NCBI RefSeq assembly: GCF_006716425.1
Contig: NZ_VFOZ01000001.1
Span: 7,583,237 to 7,647,236 of the forward strand
Length of the DNA stretch: 64,000 nucleotides
DNA from: Actinoallomurus bryophytorum
GTDB taxonomy: Bacteria > Actinomycetota > Actinomycetes > Streptosporangiales > Streptosporangiaceae
Direction of reading: 5' to 3'
Part shown: in pieces, positions 1 to 8,755 of the stretch
Layout: every line of letters begins with the position of its first letter
Numbering within the stretch: the first letter of the stretch is position 1
Notes under the pieces: generated by a model
Databases searched by the model: none
Told to the model about the DNA's origin: nothing
Seen by the model: only the letters and a program-made list of their open reading frames with translations
Made by a program: the position numbers and the translations under genes

Positions 1-1
1 G

Positions 2-637
2 ATCCTCGGCCATTCCGGCAGCGGGAAGTCCACGCTGCTGAATCTGATCGCCGGCCTGGACAGGCCCTCCAGCGGCAGTGTCACCGTCGACGGCACCCGC
101 GTCGACCGGCTCGGTGAGGCCGGTTCGGCGAAGTACCGCCGGGCCTCGATCGGCATGATCTTCCAGTTCTTCAATCTGCTCGACGACCTGACCGTGCTGG
201 ACAACGTCATGGTTCCAGCGCAGCTGGCCGGGATGGGCAAGGGCGAAGCGAAGCGGCGGGTCATCGAGCTGCTCGGCTCGCTGGGCATCGACCGGCATGT
301 CAAGGCCTACCCGCAGCGGCTGTCCGGCGGGCAACGGCAGCGGGTGGCGGTGGCCAGGGCCCTGATGAACAAGCCGGCGCTGCTGCTGGCCGATGAGCCG
401 ACCGGCGCTCTGGACTCGAGCTCGGCCGAGGACGTGCGCCGGCTGCTGCTGGACCTGAACAGCGAGGGCCAGACCATCCTGCTGGTCACCCACGACGTGC
501 AGCTGGCCGCGAGCACCGCGCGCCGCACGATCGAGTTGGTGGACGGCGCGGTCGAGCGGGACGTCATCAACTACGGCAACGGTGCCGGCCTGGCCGCCCG
601 CACGCCGCCGACCCGTCAGACGGGAGCGGTCGGATGA
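2..637 (+). CDS. ABC transporter ATP-binding protein (MacB/LolD type), 5' truncated
   Basis: The 211 visible residues form a nucleotide-binding domain open at the window edge, so the true start lies upstream. Walker A (GHSGSGKST) is at visible residues 4-12, the Q-loop (FQFFNLL) near 54, the signature LSGGQ near 107, Walker B (LLLADEP) near 129 and the H-loop (VTHD) near 163. The order and the TGALD after Walker B are typical of the LolD/MacB/FtsE group, which works with FtsX-type permeases. The stop overlaps the next small ORF (ATGA), and a two-FtsX-domain permease follows, so ATPase and permease form one exporter operon. Substrate unknown. Confidence 0.95.
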   Translation: MLGHSGSGKSTLLNLIAGLDRPSSGSVTVDGTRVDRLGEAGSAKYRRASIGMIFQFFNLLDDLTVLDNVMVPAQLAGMGKGEAKRRVIELLGSLGIDRHVKAYPQRLSGGQRQRVAVARALMNKPALLLADEPTGALDSSSAEDVRRLLLDLNSEGQTILLVTHDVQLAASTARRTIELVDGAVERDVINYGNGAGLAARTPPTRQTGAVG

Positions 638-723
638 CACTGCGCAAGCCGCCGATGCCCCGGCGCCTCTTCGAGGTCGGATTCCATGCCATGGCCCGCC
701 TGCTGCCGGCGGTGAGCCGGTGA
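634..723 (+). CDS. Tiny ORF (29 aa) linking ABC ATPase and permease
   Basis: An ATG at 634 overlaps the ATPase stop (ATGA). The ORF ends at TGA 721-723, which overlaps the GTG start of the permease (GTGA). The product (MTLRKPPMPRRLFEVGFHAM, then ARLLPAVSR) is basic, with a short amphipathic stretch. Two four-base overlaps fit translational coupling, so ribosomes probably pass through this ORF whether or not the peptide is functional. No family recognised. It could be a coupling device or an accessory micropeptide. Confidence 0.5.
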   Translation: MTLRKPPMPRRLFEVGFHAMARLLPAVSR

Positions 724-3128
724 GCGCCTTGGGCAAGGTCGTACGCTCCGGCGTGGGCCGTCGTCGGGTCCAGTCCCTCGTCATGGCCCTGACGACGTTC
801 GCCGCGGTGACGTCATCAGTACTCTCCCTCGGCCTGCTGGCCGTCGTGCAGGCCCCGTTCGACCACGCCTTCAGTGCTCGGAACGGGGCGCACCTGGCGG
901 TCCAGTTCGACGGCTCGAAGGCCACGGCCGCGCAGGCCGCCGCCACCGCGCACGCCGCCGGCGTCACCGAGGCGGCCGGACCGTACCCGATCGCCGCCGC
1001 CCTGGACACGACCGTCGGCATGGACTGCTCCAAGAAGGATTGGGCCGGTCACGACAACGGTCCGATCACCGTCACCACCCGGCCCGACCTGGGTAGCACC
1101 TCCGGGATGGACCAACTGGTGCTGACCCAGGGGCGCTGGCCGACGAGCTCGGGCGAGATCGCCCTGCCGTGGCAGCACTATGCCACCGTCTGCTTCGGCG
1201 ATTCGGTGGTGTTCTCCTCCCTGCCGGGCAAGCCGTCGTTCAAGGTCGTCGGCTTCGGCGGCTCGGTGACCAACAGCGCGACCGCCTTCGCCACCGCCGA
1301 CGGTTTCGCGCGGCTCACCGCTGCCGGCGCCAAGTCCGACGAGCAGATGCTCTACCGGTTCGCCAAGGCCGGGACCAACGCCGACATCGCCACCGACAAG
1401 AAGGCGGTGGCCGCCGCCGCGCCGGCCGGCGCGGTCGAGGGCGGACAGACGTACCTGACCGCGGAGCAGCAGGCGACCGGCAACGCCAAGGCCTACGTGC
1501 CGTTCCTGATCGGCTTCGGGTTCCTCGGGCTGTTCATGTCGGTGCTGATCATCTCGATCGTGGTCAGCGGGACTGTGGCCTCGGGAATCCGGCGCATCGG
1601 GATTCTGAAGTCGTTGGGCTTCACCCCTTCGCAGGTGGCCCGCGCCTACACCGCGCAGGCCATGATCCCGGCGACACTCGGCCTGGTGCTTGGCACGGTT
1701 TTCGGCAACCTCCTGGCTGTGCCGATCCTGGGCGGGGCCACCAAGCAGCTCGGCGCGGGCAATGCCACGATTCCGTTGTGGGTCAGCGCCGTGGTGCCGC
1801 TGGGCACCCTGCTGATCGTCGGCGTCACGGCTTTGATCCCGGCACTGCGGGCCGGCCGGATGCCGACGGTGCGGGCTCTGGTGGTCGGCCGCGCCCCCAA
1901 GGCCGGGGGCGGTCAGACGGCGCAGCGTCTGGCCTCGCGGCTGCCGCTGCCCCGGGCCATGTCGTTGGGGCTGGCCCAGCCGTTCGCCCGGCCGGTCCGG
2001 GCCGTACTGGTCGGTGCGGCGGTGCTGTTCGGCGTGGTGAGTGCCACGTTCGCGGTGGGGCTGGAGACCGGGTTCAATAAGTACCTGGACACCAGCACCT
2101 CAGGCTTCAACGTCGCGTCGGAGTTCGTGGAACCCACCGCCGACGTGGGCGTGCCCTGGGGTCTCTACGGCCCCAACGACCCGCGCAACCCGCACCTGGA
2201 TGCCGCCAAGGTGGCCGCCGCGCTCGCCGGGATCCCGGGCACGAAGGCCGCGTTCGGCTGGGGCGAAAGCGGCGCGACCATGGTCGGCGCCCCGCCCGGC
2301 GGCGAACCGACGCGGGTGTTCACGGTCACCGGCGACTTCTCCTGGACGCACCTGGAGCTGCTGTCCGGCCGCTGGTACTCGGCGCCCGGCGAGGCCGTGG
2401 TCGGCGACAAGCTGGCCTCGGCGGTGGGGATCCACGTCGGTGACGACGTCACCGTGGTGCAGCAGAACAAGCAACTGCCGCTGAAGGTCGTCGGCATCAA
2501 CTTCGACACCAACGTGGGCGACTACACGCTCATGACGGATGCGGCCACCTTCACCGCCGCTGGTCTGACCCCGCACATCGACCAGTTCAACGTCGAGCTG
2601 GCCGACAACGTCAACGGATCGGACTGGTCCACCTCAGCCGCCGCCGCGCTGACCCCGCTGAACGCCTCGGTCCAGCCGAACTCGGGCGGGGGCAAGAACA
2701 TCGTGGTGATCACCATGGGCGCCCTGGTCGCCACGCTCACGCTGATGATGATCGCGGTCGCCGCGCTCGGGGTGCTGAGCATGGTGGTGCAGGACACCCG
2801 GGAGCGGGTCCATGACCTGGGGATCTTCAAGGTCCTCGGGATGACACCCAAGCAGACCATCGCGATGGTGCTGACCTCGGTGTCCCTCACCGGCCTGATC
2901 GCCGGGCTGATCGGGGTCCCGCTCGGGGTCGCGGTGGAGAAGGCGACGCTGAACCCGATGGGGAACGCGATAGGCCGGCACCTGCCGCCGAGCGTGTCCC
3001 ACACCTACACCGCCGGCCTGCTCATCCCCCTGCTGGCCGGCGGGATCGTGATCGCCCTGCTCGGGGCACTGCTGCCGGCCGGCTGGGCGGCACGGACCCG
3101 GACCGCCACCGCGCTGCGGACCGAGTAG
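720..3128 (+). CDS. ABC transporter permease with two FtsX domains
   Basis: 802 residues if the GTG at 720 is used; I prefer it to a longer upstream reading because it overlaps the preceding stop (GTGA) and gives a short basic N-terminus before the first membrane segment (about 22-45). A large extracytoplasmic MacB-like domain follows. A first FtsX domain near 260-380 carries ILKSLGFTPSQVARAY. After a second periplasmic domain, the C-terminal FtsX domain (about 690-800) has the matching DLGIFKVLGMTPKQT. The duplicated plan is that of the actinobacterial MacB/LolC-like exporters that act with the ATPase encoded just upstream. Substrate unknown; lipids or peptides are plausible. Confidence 0.92.
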   Translation: MSALGKVVRSGVGRRRVQSLVMALTTFAAVTSSVLSLGLLAVVQAPFDHAFSARNGAHLAVQFDGSKATAAQAAATAHAAGVTEAAGPYPIAAALDTTVGMDCSKKDWAGHDNGPITVTTRPDLGSTSGMDQLVLTQGRWPTSSGEIALPWQHYATVCFGDSVVFSSLPGKPSFKVVGFGGSVTNSATAFATADGFARLTAAGAKSDEQMLYRFAKAGTNADIATDKKAVAAAAPAGAVEGGQTYLTAEQQATGNAKAYVPFLIGFGFLGLFMSVLIISIVVSGTVASGIRRIGILKSLGFTPSQVARAYTAQAMIPATLGLVLGTVFGNLLAVPILGGATKQLGAGNATIPLWVSAVVPLGTLLIVGVTALIPALRAGRMPTVRALVVGRAPKAGGGQTAQRLASRLPLPRAMSLGLAQPFARPVRAVLVGAAVLFGVVSATFAVGLETGFNKYLDTSTSGFNVASEFVEPTADVGVPWGLYGPNDPRNPHLDAAKVAAALAGIPGTKAAFGWGESGATMVGAPPGGEPTRVFTVTGDFSWTHLELLSGRWYSAPGEAVVGDKLASAVGIHVGDDVTVVQQNKQLPLKVVGINFDTNVGDYTLMTDAATFTAAGLTPHIDQFNVELADNVNGSDWSTSAAAALTPLNASVQPNSGGGKNIVVITMGALVATLTLMMIAVAALGVLSMVVQDTRERVHDLGIFKVLGMTPKQTIAMVLTSVSLTGLIAGLIGVPLGVAVEKATLNPMGNAIGRHLPPSVSHTYTAGLLIPLLAGGIVIALLGALLPAGWAARTRTATALRTE

Positions 3129-3368
3129 GACCGAGTAGAGCCGCCGGCCGCCGCGGCAAAAGCGGTGCTGGGCACTGCACGGCGCGGCAAGAACGCCGAT
3201 GCCGGCCTCCCCTGGTTGACACCCCCGGGAGGTCGGCCCGGGACAGCCGCCCACCAATTGCACGAACACCACGAAACCTGCCACACCACTACGGCTGATC
3301 AGCCATTTTCAAGATGGTGGATCTTCAATGGCGTGCGCGGGACATCTTGGCGAGGTGTCGCGATCGCC

Positions 3369-3662
3369 CTACGCCACGATGTCGTCGAAATGCTCGACGA
3401 CCGGGGCTCCTGCCAGATAGGGACCCAGCAGCGCGCCGAACTTCGCGAACCGCTCGGTGCCGACGAAGTTGTCCAGGTGCTTGTCCTTCGACTCCCATTC
3501 GACCACCCCGACGAACCGGGTCGGTGACTCGCCGCTCTGCAGCATCCGGGCGCTGAGGCACCCGGGAGTCGTGGCGAGGAGTTCGTGCGCCTCCTGATAG
3601 GCGGCTGCGAACGCGGCCTCCTGGCCCGGCTTGGTGTCGATCAGCGCGATCTCTGTGACCAT
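3369..3662 (-). CDS. Antibiotic biosynthesis monooxygenase (ABM) family protein
   Basis: 97 residues of the dimeric alpha-beta ABM/ferredoxin-like fold. The protein opens VTEIALIDTKPGQEAAF, where the family's first strand and helix occur, and contains PGCLSARM and FVGVVEWESKDKH, typical of strands 2 and 3. A start at ATG 3662 is chosen because a GGGGGGA ribosome site lies about 8 bases upstream; a GTG at 3737 would add 25 unlikely residues. Members act as small monooxygenases, heme-degrading enzymes or dimerisation modules. Nothing here fixes the substrate. It stands alone between the exporter operon and the M20 peptidase. Confidence 0.8.
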   Translation of the reverse strand: MVTEIALIDTKPGQEAAFAAAYQEAHELLATTPGCLSARMLQSGESPTRFVGVVEWESKDKHLDNFVGTERFAKFGALLGPYLAGAPVVEHFDDIVA

Positions 3663-3823
3663 CGATGGGTCCCCCCGTCTTGTGCATGTCACGTGGGCGC
3701 ACAGGCCCGCGAGTCGGTCGAGTATTCCACCTGTCACATCGGCACTACCGGCGCGCGGGAGTCGTGAAGGTGACGCGGTGAGGTTTTTTCGGTGATATCG
3801 AGCCCGGAGCGGGCCTGCGGCGG

Positions 3824-4954
3824 TCAGACGGGCGTCGTCATGATGCCCGCGAGGAGCGCGGCGCGTTCGGCGAGGCTCGTGACGTCGACCGCCTCGTCCG
3901 CGGCGTGGGCGCCCCGGCCACGGGGGCCGAAGCCGTCGAGGGTGGGGAGGCCGAGGGAGCCGGGCAGGTTCGTGTCCCCGGCCCCGGCCGCCGGCCGGCC
4001 GGTGATCCGCTGGCCGAACGCCGCCCCGACCCGGGCGACCTCGTCCAGGAGCGGGTCGTCCGCGCGCTCCGGCCAGGTGGGACGGCTGGACAGCACCGTG
4101 ACCTCGACGACGGCACCCGGTCGGCGCGGCTCCGCCCCGGTCAGTGCGGAAAGGACCTGCCGCTCGGCCTCGGCCGAGGCGAACCGCAGGCCGATCTCGG
4201 CGGACGCCTCGCCGGCGATCACATTGGCCCGGCTGCCTCCCGCGATCCGCCCGACGTTGAAGAGCGTCGTGCCGTCGTCGGGGACGGCGGCGCGGGCCGC
4301 CGTGACCTGGTCGAACAGCTCGTCGATGGCGGAGACGCCCTTGCCGGGATCCAGGGCGGCGTGCGCCTCGCGACCGCGTACGGTCAGCAGGATCCGGGTG
4401 CTTCCCCGGCGTGCGGTCTTGAGCGCCCCGTCCGGGTGCGGCGACTCCAGGCCGAGCACGGCCACCGCACCGTCCAGCGCGCGTTCGATCACCGTACGGC
4501 CCGCCGGGCTGCCCACCTCCTCGTCCGCGACCGTGACCAGGCGCACCTGACGGGCGAGAGGCACGTCCAGGGCGGCCAGCGCGCGCAGCGCCATCTCCAC
4601 CGCCACCAGACCGGCCTTCATGTCGTAGGTCCCCGGCCCGGTGATCGTCGTGCCGTCGTCGGTGTACGGCATGGACGCCAGCCGCCCGACCGGCCAGACG
4701 GTGTCGTAGTGGCCGACCAGCAGCAGGTGCCGGCCGTCGCCGGGGCCGAAGACCGTGACGAGATGATCGTCCTCGCGGGTGACGTGGCCCCCCACCTCGC
4801 GGTGGCCCGCCTCGATGAGGGCGGCGCAGCGTCCGAGCGCGGCGGCGTCCCCGGAGGGCGATTCGGCGAAGGCGTACGAACGCAGCCGGTCGCGGCCGAA
4901 GGGCAGCAACCCGGTCGTCGCGTCCGCCAGGGCCGCGGTGAGGTCAGTGTCCAT
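3824..4954 (-). CDS. M20 family metallopeptidase, probable N-acyl-L-amino acid hydrolase
   Basis: 376 residues with the M20 zinc ligands: HYDTV near 85, the bridging Asp in GTYDMKAG, the catalytic Glu pair in VADEEVGS, then LGLESP and a late HAADEAVD. The lid domain between them is present (GREAHAALDPGKG). This is the carboxypeptidase G2/ArgE-DapE branch, which hydrolyses N-acyl amino acids or C-terminal glutamate. ATG 4954 gives a normal N-terminus (MDTDLTAALADATTG). It is divergent to a COG3375-type GNAT followed by an N-acylamino acid racemase. In Geobacillus a peptidase of this kind removes succinyl from N-succinyl-L-amino acids, and I infer the same job here. Confidence 0.88.
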   Translation of the reverse strand: MDTDLTAALADATTGLLPFGRDRLRSYAFAESPSGDAAALGRCAALIEAGHREVGGHVTREDDHLVTVFGPGDGRHLLLVGHYDTVWPVGRLASMPYTDDGTTITGPGTYDMKAGLVAVEMALRALAALDVPLARQVRLVTVADEEVGSPAGRTVIERALDGAVAVLGLESPHPDGALKTARRGSTRILLTVRGREAHAALDPGKGVSAIDELFDQVTAARAAVPDDGTTLFNVGRIAGGSRANVIAGEASAEIGLRFASAEAERQVLSALTGAEPRRPGAVVEVTVLSSRPTWPERADDPLLDEVARVGAAFGQRITGRPAAGAGDTNLPGSLGLPTLDGFGPRGRGAHAADEAVDVTSLAERAALLAGIMTTPV

Positions 4955-5021
4955 ACATTTGATATTAAACTTGCCATCAAGCGAACGAATTGATCGTTTC
5001 AATGTCCGAGACGAGAAGGAT

Positions 5022-5792
5022 TTGCCGCTCTCTCCGCCCATCACCGTACGATCGCTGACCACTGCCGCCGAGATGCGTGCCGGAGTGGAGGTCTACCGCA
5101 CGGCGTTCGCACTCTCCGCGACCGACCCGGCGGTCAGTCCCCGGCTGCTGGCCGCGCTCGCGCGCAACGCAGGCTCGGTGATCGGGGCCTTCGCGGGGGG
5201 CGAACTGGTCGGCTTCACCTACGGCTTCCTCGGCTCGGACAACTCGACCGTCTACCATTACTCCCAGGTGGCGGCGGTGCTGCCGGCCTGGCAGGGCAGG
5301 GGAGTGGGCCGTACACTCAAGCTGAGCCAGCGGGATTACGTCCTGTCCACCGGCATCACGGTGATGCGCTGGGCCTTCGATCCCGTGCGCACCCACAACG
5401 CGCATTTCAACTTCGACGTTCTGGGCGCCACCGGCCGCTGGTTCACCCGCGACCTGTACGGCGTAGAGGACTCGGGCCGCGACCCGGGCATGCGCACCGA
5501 CCGGCTGATCGTCGAATGGGACCTGGTGGCCGGCGCCGCACGTGACCTGCCGCGCCCGCCGCACACCGGCTGGGGCGAGGCGCGACAGGACGAGGACGGC
5601 GACATCCTGCTCGGGATGCCGCGCGACTGGGACGCCCTGGTCGCACGTGACCGCGGCGCCGCCCACCACCTGCGCGACGATCTGGCCGCCGAGATGACGC
5701 GGCTGACCGGCGACGGCTACCGCGCGGTCTCCTGCCAGACGTGCGACGGTCACACGGCCGTCTACCGCTTCCAGCCGGGTACGGGGGGCTGA
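5022..5792 (+). CDS. GNAT acyltransferase (COG3375-like), probable D-amino acid N-succinyltransferase
   Basis: About 256 residues. The acyl-CoA loop is seen as QVAAVLPAWQGRGVGRTLK, followed by the diagnostic WAFDPVRTHNAHFNF and the late TDRLIVEWDL of the COG3375 group, commonly found beside N-acylamino acid racemases. The start is uncertain. TTG 5022 follows GAGAAGGA by only one or two bases, and no in-frame ATG or GTG lies between it and codons inside the divergent peptidase; ATG 5072 would remove the first strand (ITVRSLTTAAE). By analogy with Geobacillus kaustophilus it should succinylate D-amino acids from succinyl-CoA. The acyl donor is inferred, not read from sequence. Confidence 0.8.
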   Translation: MPLSPPITVRSLTTAAEMRAGVEVYRTAFALSATDPAVSPRLLAALARNAGSVIGAFAGGELVGFTYGFLGSDNSTVYHYSQVAAVLPAWQGRGVGRTLKLSQRDYVLSTGITVMRWAFDPVRTHNAHFNFDVLGATGRWFTRDLYGVEDSGRDPGMRTDRLIVEWDLVAGAARDLPRPPHTGWGEARQDEDGDILLGMPRDWDALVARDRGAAHHLRDDLAAEMTRLTGDGYRAVSCQTCDGHTAVYRFQPGTGG

Positions 5793-5797
5793 GTCCA

Positions 5798-6949
5798 GTG
5801 CCAAGGGTGACCATGGTCGAGGCGTTCCGGGTGAGCCTGCCGCTCGTGCACGCCTTCCAGACCAGCTCGCACCGCAAGTCGCACCTCGAGCACATCCTCG
5901 TCCGCGTCCAGGACGCGGACGGCGAGGCCGGCTGGGGCGAGATCGCCTCGCCGAGCGACCCGTACTACAGCCCGGAGACGGTCGACAGCTGCTGGCTGAT
6001 GCTCGAGCGCTACCTCGGGCCCGCGCTGCTCGGCGCGGTGTGGGACCACCCCGCCGACGTCGGCGCCCTCTGGGCGAAGATCCGCGGCCACCGCTTCGCC
6101 AAGGCCGGGCTGGACATCGCGTGCTGGGACATGTGGTCGCGGTCGGCGGGCATGCCGCTGGCCCGTGCGCTCGGCGGTGAGCGTAAGGCCATCGCGGCCG
6201 GCGTGAGCCTCGGCATCGAGCCGACGGTGACCGAACTCCTCGCCCAGGCCGACCGGTACGCCGCCGAGGGATACCGCAGGATCAAGCTGAAGATCGCGCC
6301 GGGCTGGGACGTCGAGCCCGTACGCGCCGTCCGCCGGGCGCATCCCGATCTCGCCCTGCACGTGGACGCCAACGGCGCGTACACCGAGGAGCAGCGGGAG
6401 GTCTTCGCCGAGCTGGACCGCTTGGGCCTGACGATGATCGAGCAGCCGTACCCACCCGGCGCCCTGTCCGCCCACGCGCATCTCCAGTCGCGGCTGGAGA
6501 CCGCCGTCTGTCTCGACGAGTCCGTGGACGACCTCGATCAGCTCGACTCGGCCATCGAGCTGTGCGCCGGGCGCGTCCTCAACATCAAGGTCTCCCGCAT
6601 GGGCGGCCTCACGACCGCGCGCGCCGCGCACGACCGCGCCATCGAGGGCGGATGGCGGGTCTGGTGCGGAGGAATGCACGAGTTCGGCGTCGGCCGCGCC
6701 GCGAACGTCGCCATCGCCTCCCTGCCCGGCTTCACCCTGCCCAGCGACGTCTCCGGCTCGGACAAGTACTACGCGCACGACGTGGTCGAGCCGCCCGTCC
6801 GCGCGATCTTCGGCGGGGTCCCGGTGCCGACCACGCCCGGCCTGGGCCACGAGGTGGACGAGCCGCTGGTACGCCGGATCGCCGCCGCGACGCTGAGGCT
6901 CGGAGAGGCGGCCGTTATCGTCCGGCCGGGCACTTCCCGGCCTGCGTGA
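5798..6949 (+). CDS. N-acylamino acid racemase / o-succinylbenzoate synthase family (enolase superfamily)
   Basis: 383 residues with the complete muconate-lactonising-subgroup active site: the KLK pair near 163-165 (second Lys catalytic), metal ligands in VDANG (about 190), IEQP (about 215) and LDES (about 240), and the opposite-face Lys in NIKVSRMGG. The late CGGMHEFGVGRAAN is typical of N-succinylamino acid racemases. GTG 5798, five bases after the GNAT stop, is preferred; ATG 5813 is the alternative. No other menaquinone genes are nearby, so racemisation of N-succinylamino acids is more likely than MenC function. Its last 35 bases overlap the convergent hydrolase. Confidence 0.88.
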   Translation: MPRVTMVEAFRVSLPLVHAFQTSSHRKSHLEHILVRVQDADGEAGWGEIASPSDPYYSPETVDSCWLMLERYLGPALLGAVWDHPADVGALWAKIRGHRFAKAGLDIACWDMWSRSAGMPLARALGGERKAIAAGVSLGIEPTVTELLAQADRYAAEGYRRIKLKIAPGWDVEPVRAVRRAHPDLALHVDANGAYTEEQREVFAELDRLGLTMIEQPYPPGALSAHAHLQSRLETAVCLDESVDDLDQLDSAIELCAGRVLNIKVSRMGGLTTARAAHDRAIEGGWRVWCGGMHEFGVGRAANVAIASLPGFTLPSDVSGSDKYYAHDVVEPPVRAIFGGVPVPTTPGLGHEVDEPLVRRIAAATLRLGEAAVIVRPGTSRPA

Positions 6950-7832
6950 TGTGCTCGCCGATCAGCCGGGCGATCTCCGCGGGCTGGGTCAGGGGCACCC
7001 AGTGCGGCGCGCGGACCGGGCGTACCTGCAGCCGCTCGGCGAACGGGCGTGCCGCCTCGGCGGCCAGCGCCGGCGTCACGAAGGCGTCGCCGGTGGGCAC
7101 CACGACCTGGGTGGGCACGGTCGTACGGCGCTCGCCCGGGGAACGCCGGGCGGCGAGCACGTTGGCGCGGTAGAGGTTCACCCCGGCCGCGGCGTCCTCG
7201 GCGAGCGTGGGCGCCGGATGGCGGCCACCGGCCGGCACGCCCTCGGTGCGTTCGAGCAGCCCCTCCCAGCGTCGGGCGAGCACGTGCCGCCAGAAGAGCT
7301 CGGGCACCACGGGCACCTGGAACGCCGCGATGTACCAGGAGTGGACCAGCTGCCGCGCCACCGCGCGCACTCCGGAGGGACGGCGCAGGTTGGCACGGCT
7401 CCAGTACGCGGCGTGGTCGAGGCACGGACCCGCGATCGAGGTGAAGGAGGCGAAGCGCTCCGGCATCGCGCTGACCGCCTCCCACGACTGGATCGACCCC
7501 CAGTCGTGACCGGCCAGGTTCACCGGGACACCGGGGCTCACGGCGTCCAGGACGGCCGCCATGTCGGCCACGAGATGCTCGAACCGGTAGTCCTCACGGC
7601 GGCCCGGACGCGAGGACGCGCCCGCGCCCCGCACGTCGTAGGTGATGACGCGGAACCGCACGGCGAGCCGCTCGGCCACGGCGTCCCAGACCGCGTGTGT
7701 GTCCGGGTAGCCGTGCACGAGGAGCACGGCCGGTCCCTGGCCGCGTTCGTAGACGGCCAGATCGACGCCGTCGCCGCGGACGCGCCGCATGCTCACGCCG
7801 GGCGCCGCGTCACCCTCAGTGTTATTGGACAC
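6915..7832 (-). CDS. Alpha/beta hydrolase, epoxide hydrolase-like
   Basis: About 305 residues from GTG 7832 (ATG 7790 is an alternative). The oxyanion motif HGYPDTH is followed by a nucleophile elbow GHDWGS with Asp rather than Ser. An HxPx-type Asp nucleophile with a late catalytic His (PHWVPL) marks the epoxide hydrolase/haloalkane dehalogenase branch. It is convergent with and overlaps the racemase, and no pathway partner is evident, so the substrate cannot be assigned. Upstream, the TGCAATATATGC stretch is the most AT-rich piece of the spacer and may hold its promoter. Confidence 0.85.
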   Translation of the reverse strand: MSNNTEGDAAPGVSMRRVRGDGVDLAVYERGQGPAVLLVHGYPDTHAVWDAVAERLAVRFRVITYDVRGAGASSRPGRREDYRFEHLVADMAAVLDAVSPGVPVNLAGHDWGSIQSWEAVSAMPERFASFTSIAGPCLDHAAYWSRANLRRPSGVRAVARQLVHSWYIAAFQVPVVPELFWRHVLARRWEGLLERTEGVPAGGRHPAPTLAEDAAAGVNLYRANVLAARRSPGERRTTVPTQVVVPTGDAFVTPALAAEAARPFAERLQVRPVRAPHWVPLTQPAEIARLIGEHITQAGKCPAGR

Positions 7833-7872
7833 GGCGTGCAATATATGCCGCCGACGCCCCATCGGGTCAAGC

Positions 7873-8682
7873 TCATCCCGGCAGCCTCTCGGTACCGGTG
7901 TAGACGTTCATCGACGGACCGCGCAGGAACCCGACGAGCGTCATCCCCGCCTCGGCGGCCAGGTCGACCGCGAGAGAGGACGGCGCGGAGACCGCGGCCA
8001 GCACGGGGATGCCCGCCATCAGCGCCTTCTGGGTGAGTTCGAACGACGCGCGCCCGCTGACGAGCAGCACATGCCCGGTCACCGGCACCCGCTTGTCCTT
8101 CAGCGCCCAGCCGATCACCTTGTCGACCGCGTTGTGCCGGCCGACGTCCTCGCGCATCGCCAGGAGCGTGCCCTCGGCGTCGAAGAGTCCCGCGGCGTGC
8201 AGCCCGCCGGTGCGCTCGAAGACCCGCTGCGCCTCGCGCAGCGTCTCCGGCAATCCCACCAGCACCTCCGGGTCGAGGCGCGTCGTGTCCGCCCGGACGT
8301 CGTAGGCCGTCTTCTGCCGGATCGCGTCGATGCTCGTCTTGCCGCAGACCCCGCACGCGCTGGTCATGTAGAACGAGCGCTCGACCGACGCGTCGGGCGG
8401 CTCGACGCCCTCGGCGAGGGCGACGTCGATCACGTTGAGGGTGTCGGTGTCGGCGCAGTAGCGCATCGAGACGATGTCGTCGGCGGTGCGCACGACGCCC
8501 TCGCCGTGCAGGAACCCGCTCACCAGGTCGAAGTCGTCACCCGGAGTCCGCATGGTGACCGACAGAGGCCGCCCCGACAGCCGGATCTCCAGGGGTTCCT
8601 CCACCACCAGCGTGTCCGGGCGCCTGCGGGTCCCGCGCTCGTCGATGTGGGCGATCCGCCGCCGTACCGTCACTCGGCCCAT
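7873..8682 (-). CDS. fdhD: Formate dehydrogenase sulfurtransferase FdhD
   Basis: 269 residues. FdhD moves sulfur from the IscS cysteine desulfurase onto the molybdenum of bis-MGD, a step needed for active formate dehydrogenase. The conserved sulfur-transfer motif SACGVCGK is present, as are [17 protein letters not shown] and the C-terminal block [35 protein letters not shown] 8682 ([14 protein letters not shown]) matches the usual family start. It is divergent from the formate dehydrogenase operon with 73 bases between starts, a common arrangement for this accessory gene and strong support for the identity of its target. Confidence 0.96.
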   Translation of the reverse strand: MGRVTVRRRIAHIDERGTRRRPDTLVVEEPLEIRLSGRPLSVTMRTPGDDFDLVSGFLHGEGVVRTADDIVSMRYCADTDTLNVIDVALAEGVEPPDASVERSFYMTSACGVCGKTSIDAIRQKTAYDVRADTTRLDPEVLVGLPETLREAQRVFERTGGLHAAGLFDAEGTLLAMREDVGRHNAVDKVIGWALKDKRVPVTGHVLLVSGRASFELTQKALMAGIPVLAAVSAPSSLAVDLAAEAGMTLVGFLRGPSMNVYTGTERLPG

Positions 8683-8755
8683 GCCCCCGACGCTACAGCT
8701 CGCCTGGCCCCTCCAGGCAGGGGGTGGTAGCAAGATCGACCCTTGACGATGTTGA

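Noticed and set aside
5798-6949. Assignment of the enolase-superfamily gene as menC of menaquinone synthesis
   Set aside because: No other men genes nearby; the GNAT and M20 neighbours and the CGGMHEFGVGRAAN motif favour N-succinylamino acid racemase, though MenC activity is not excluded.
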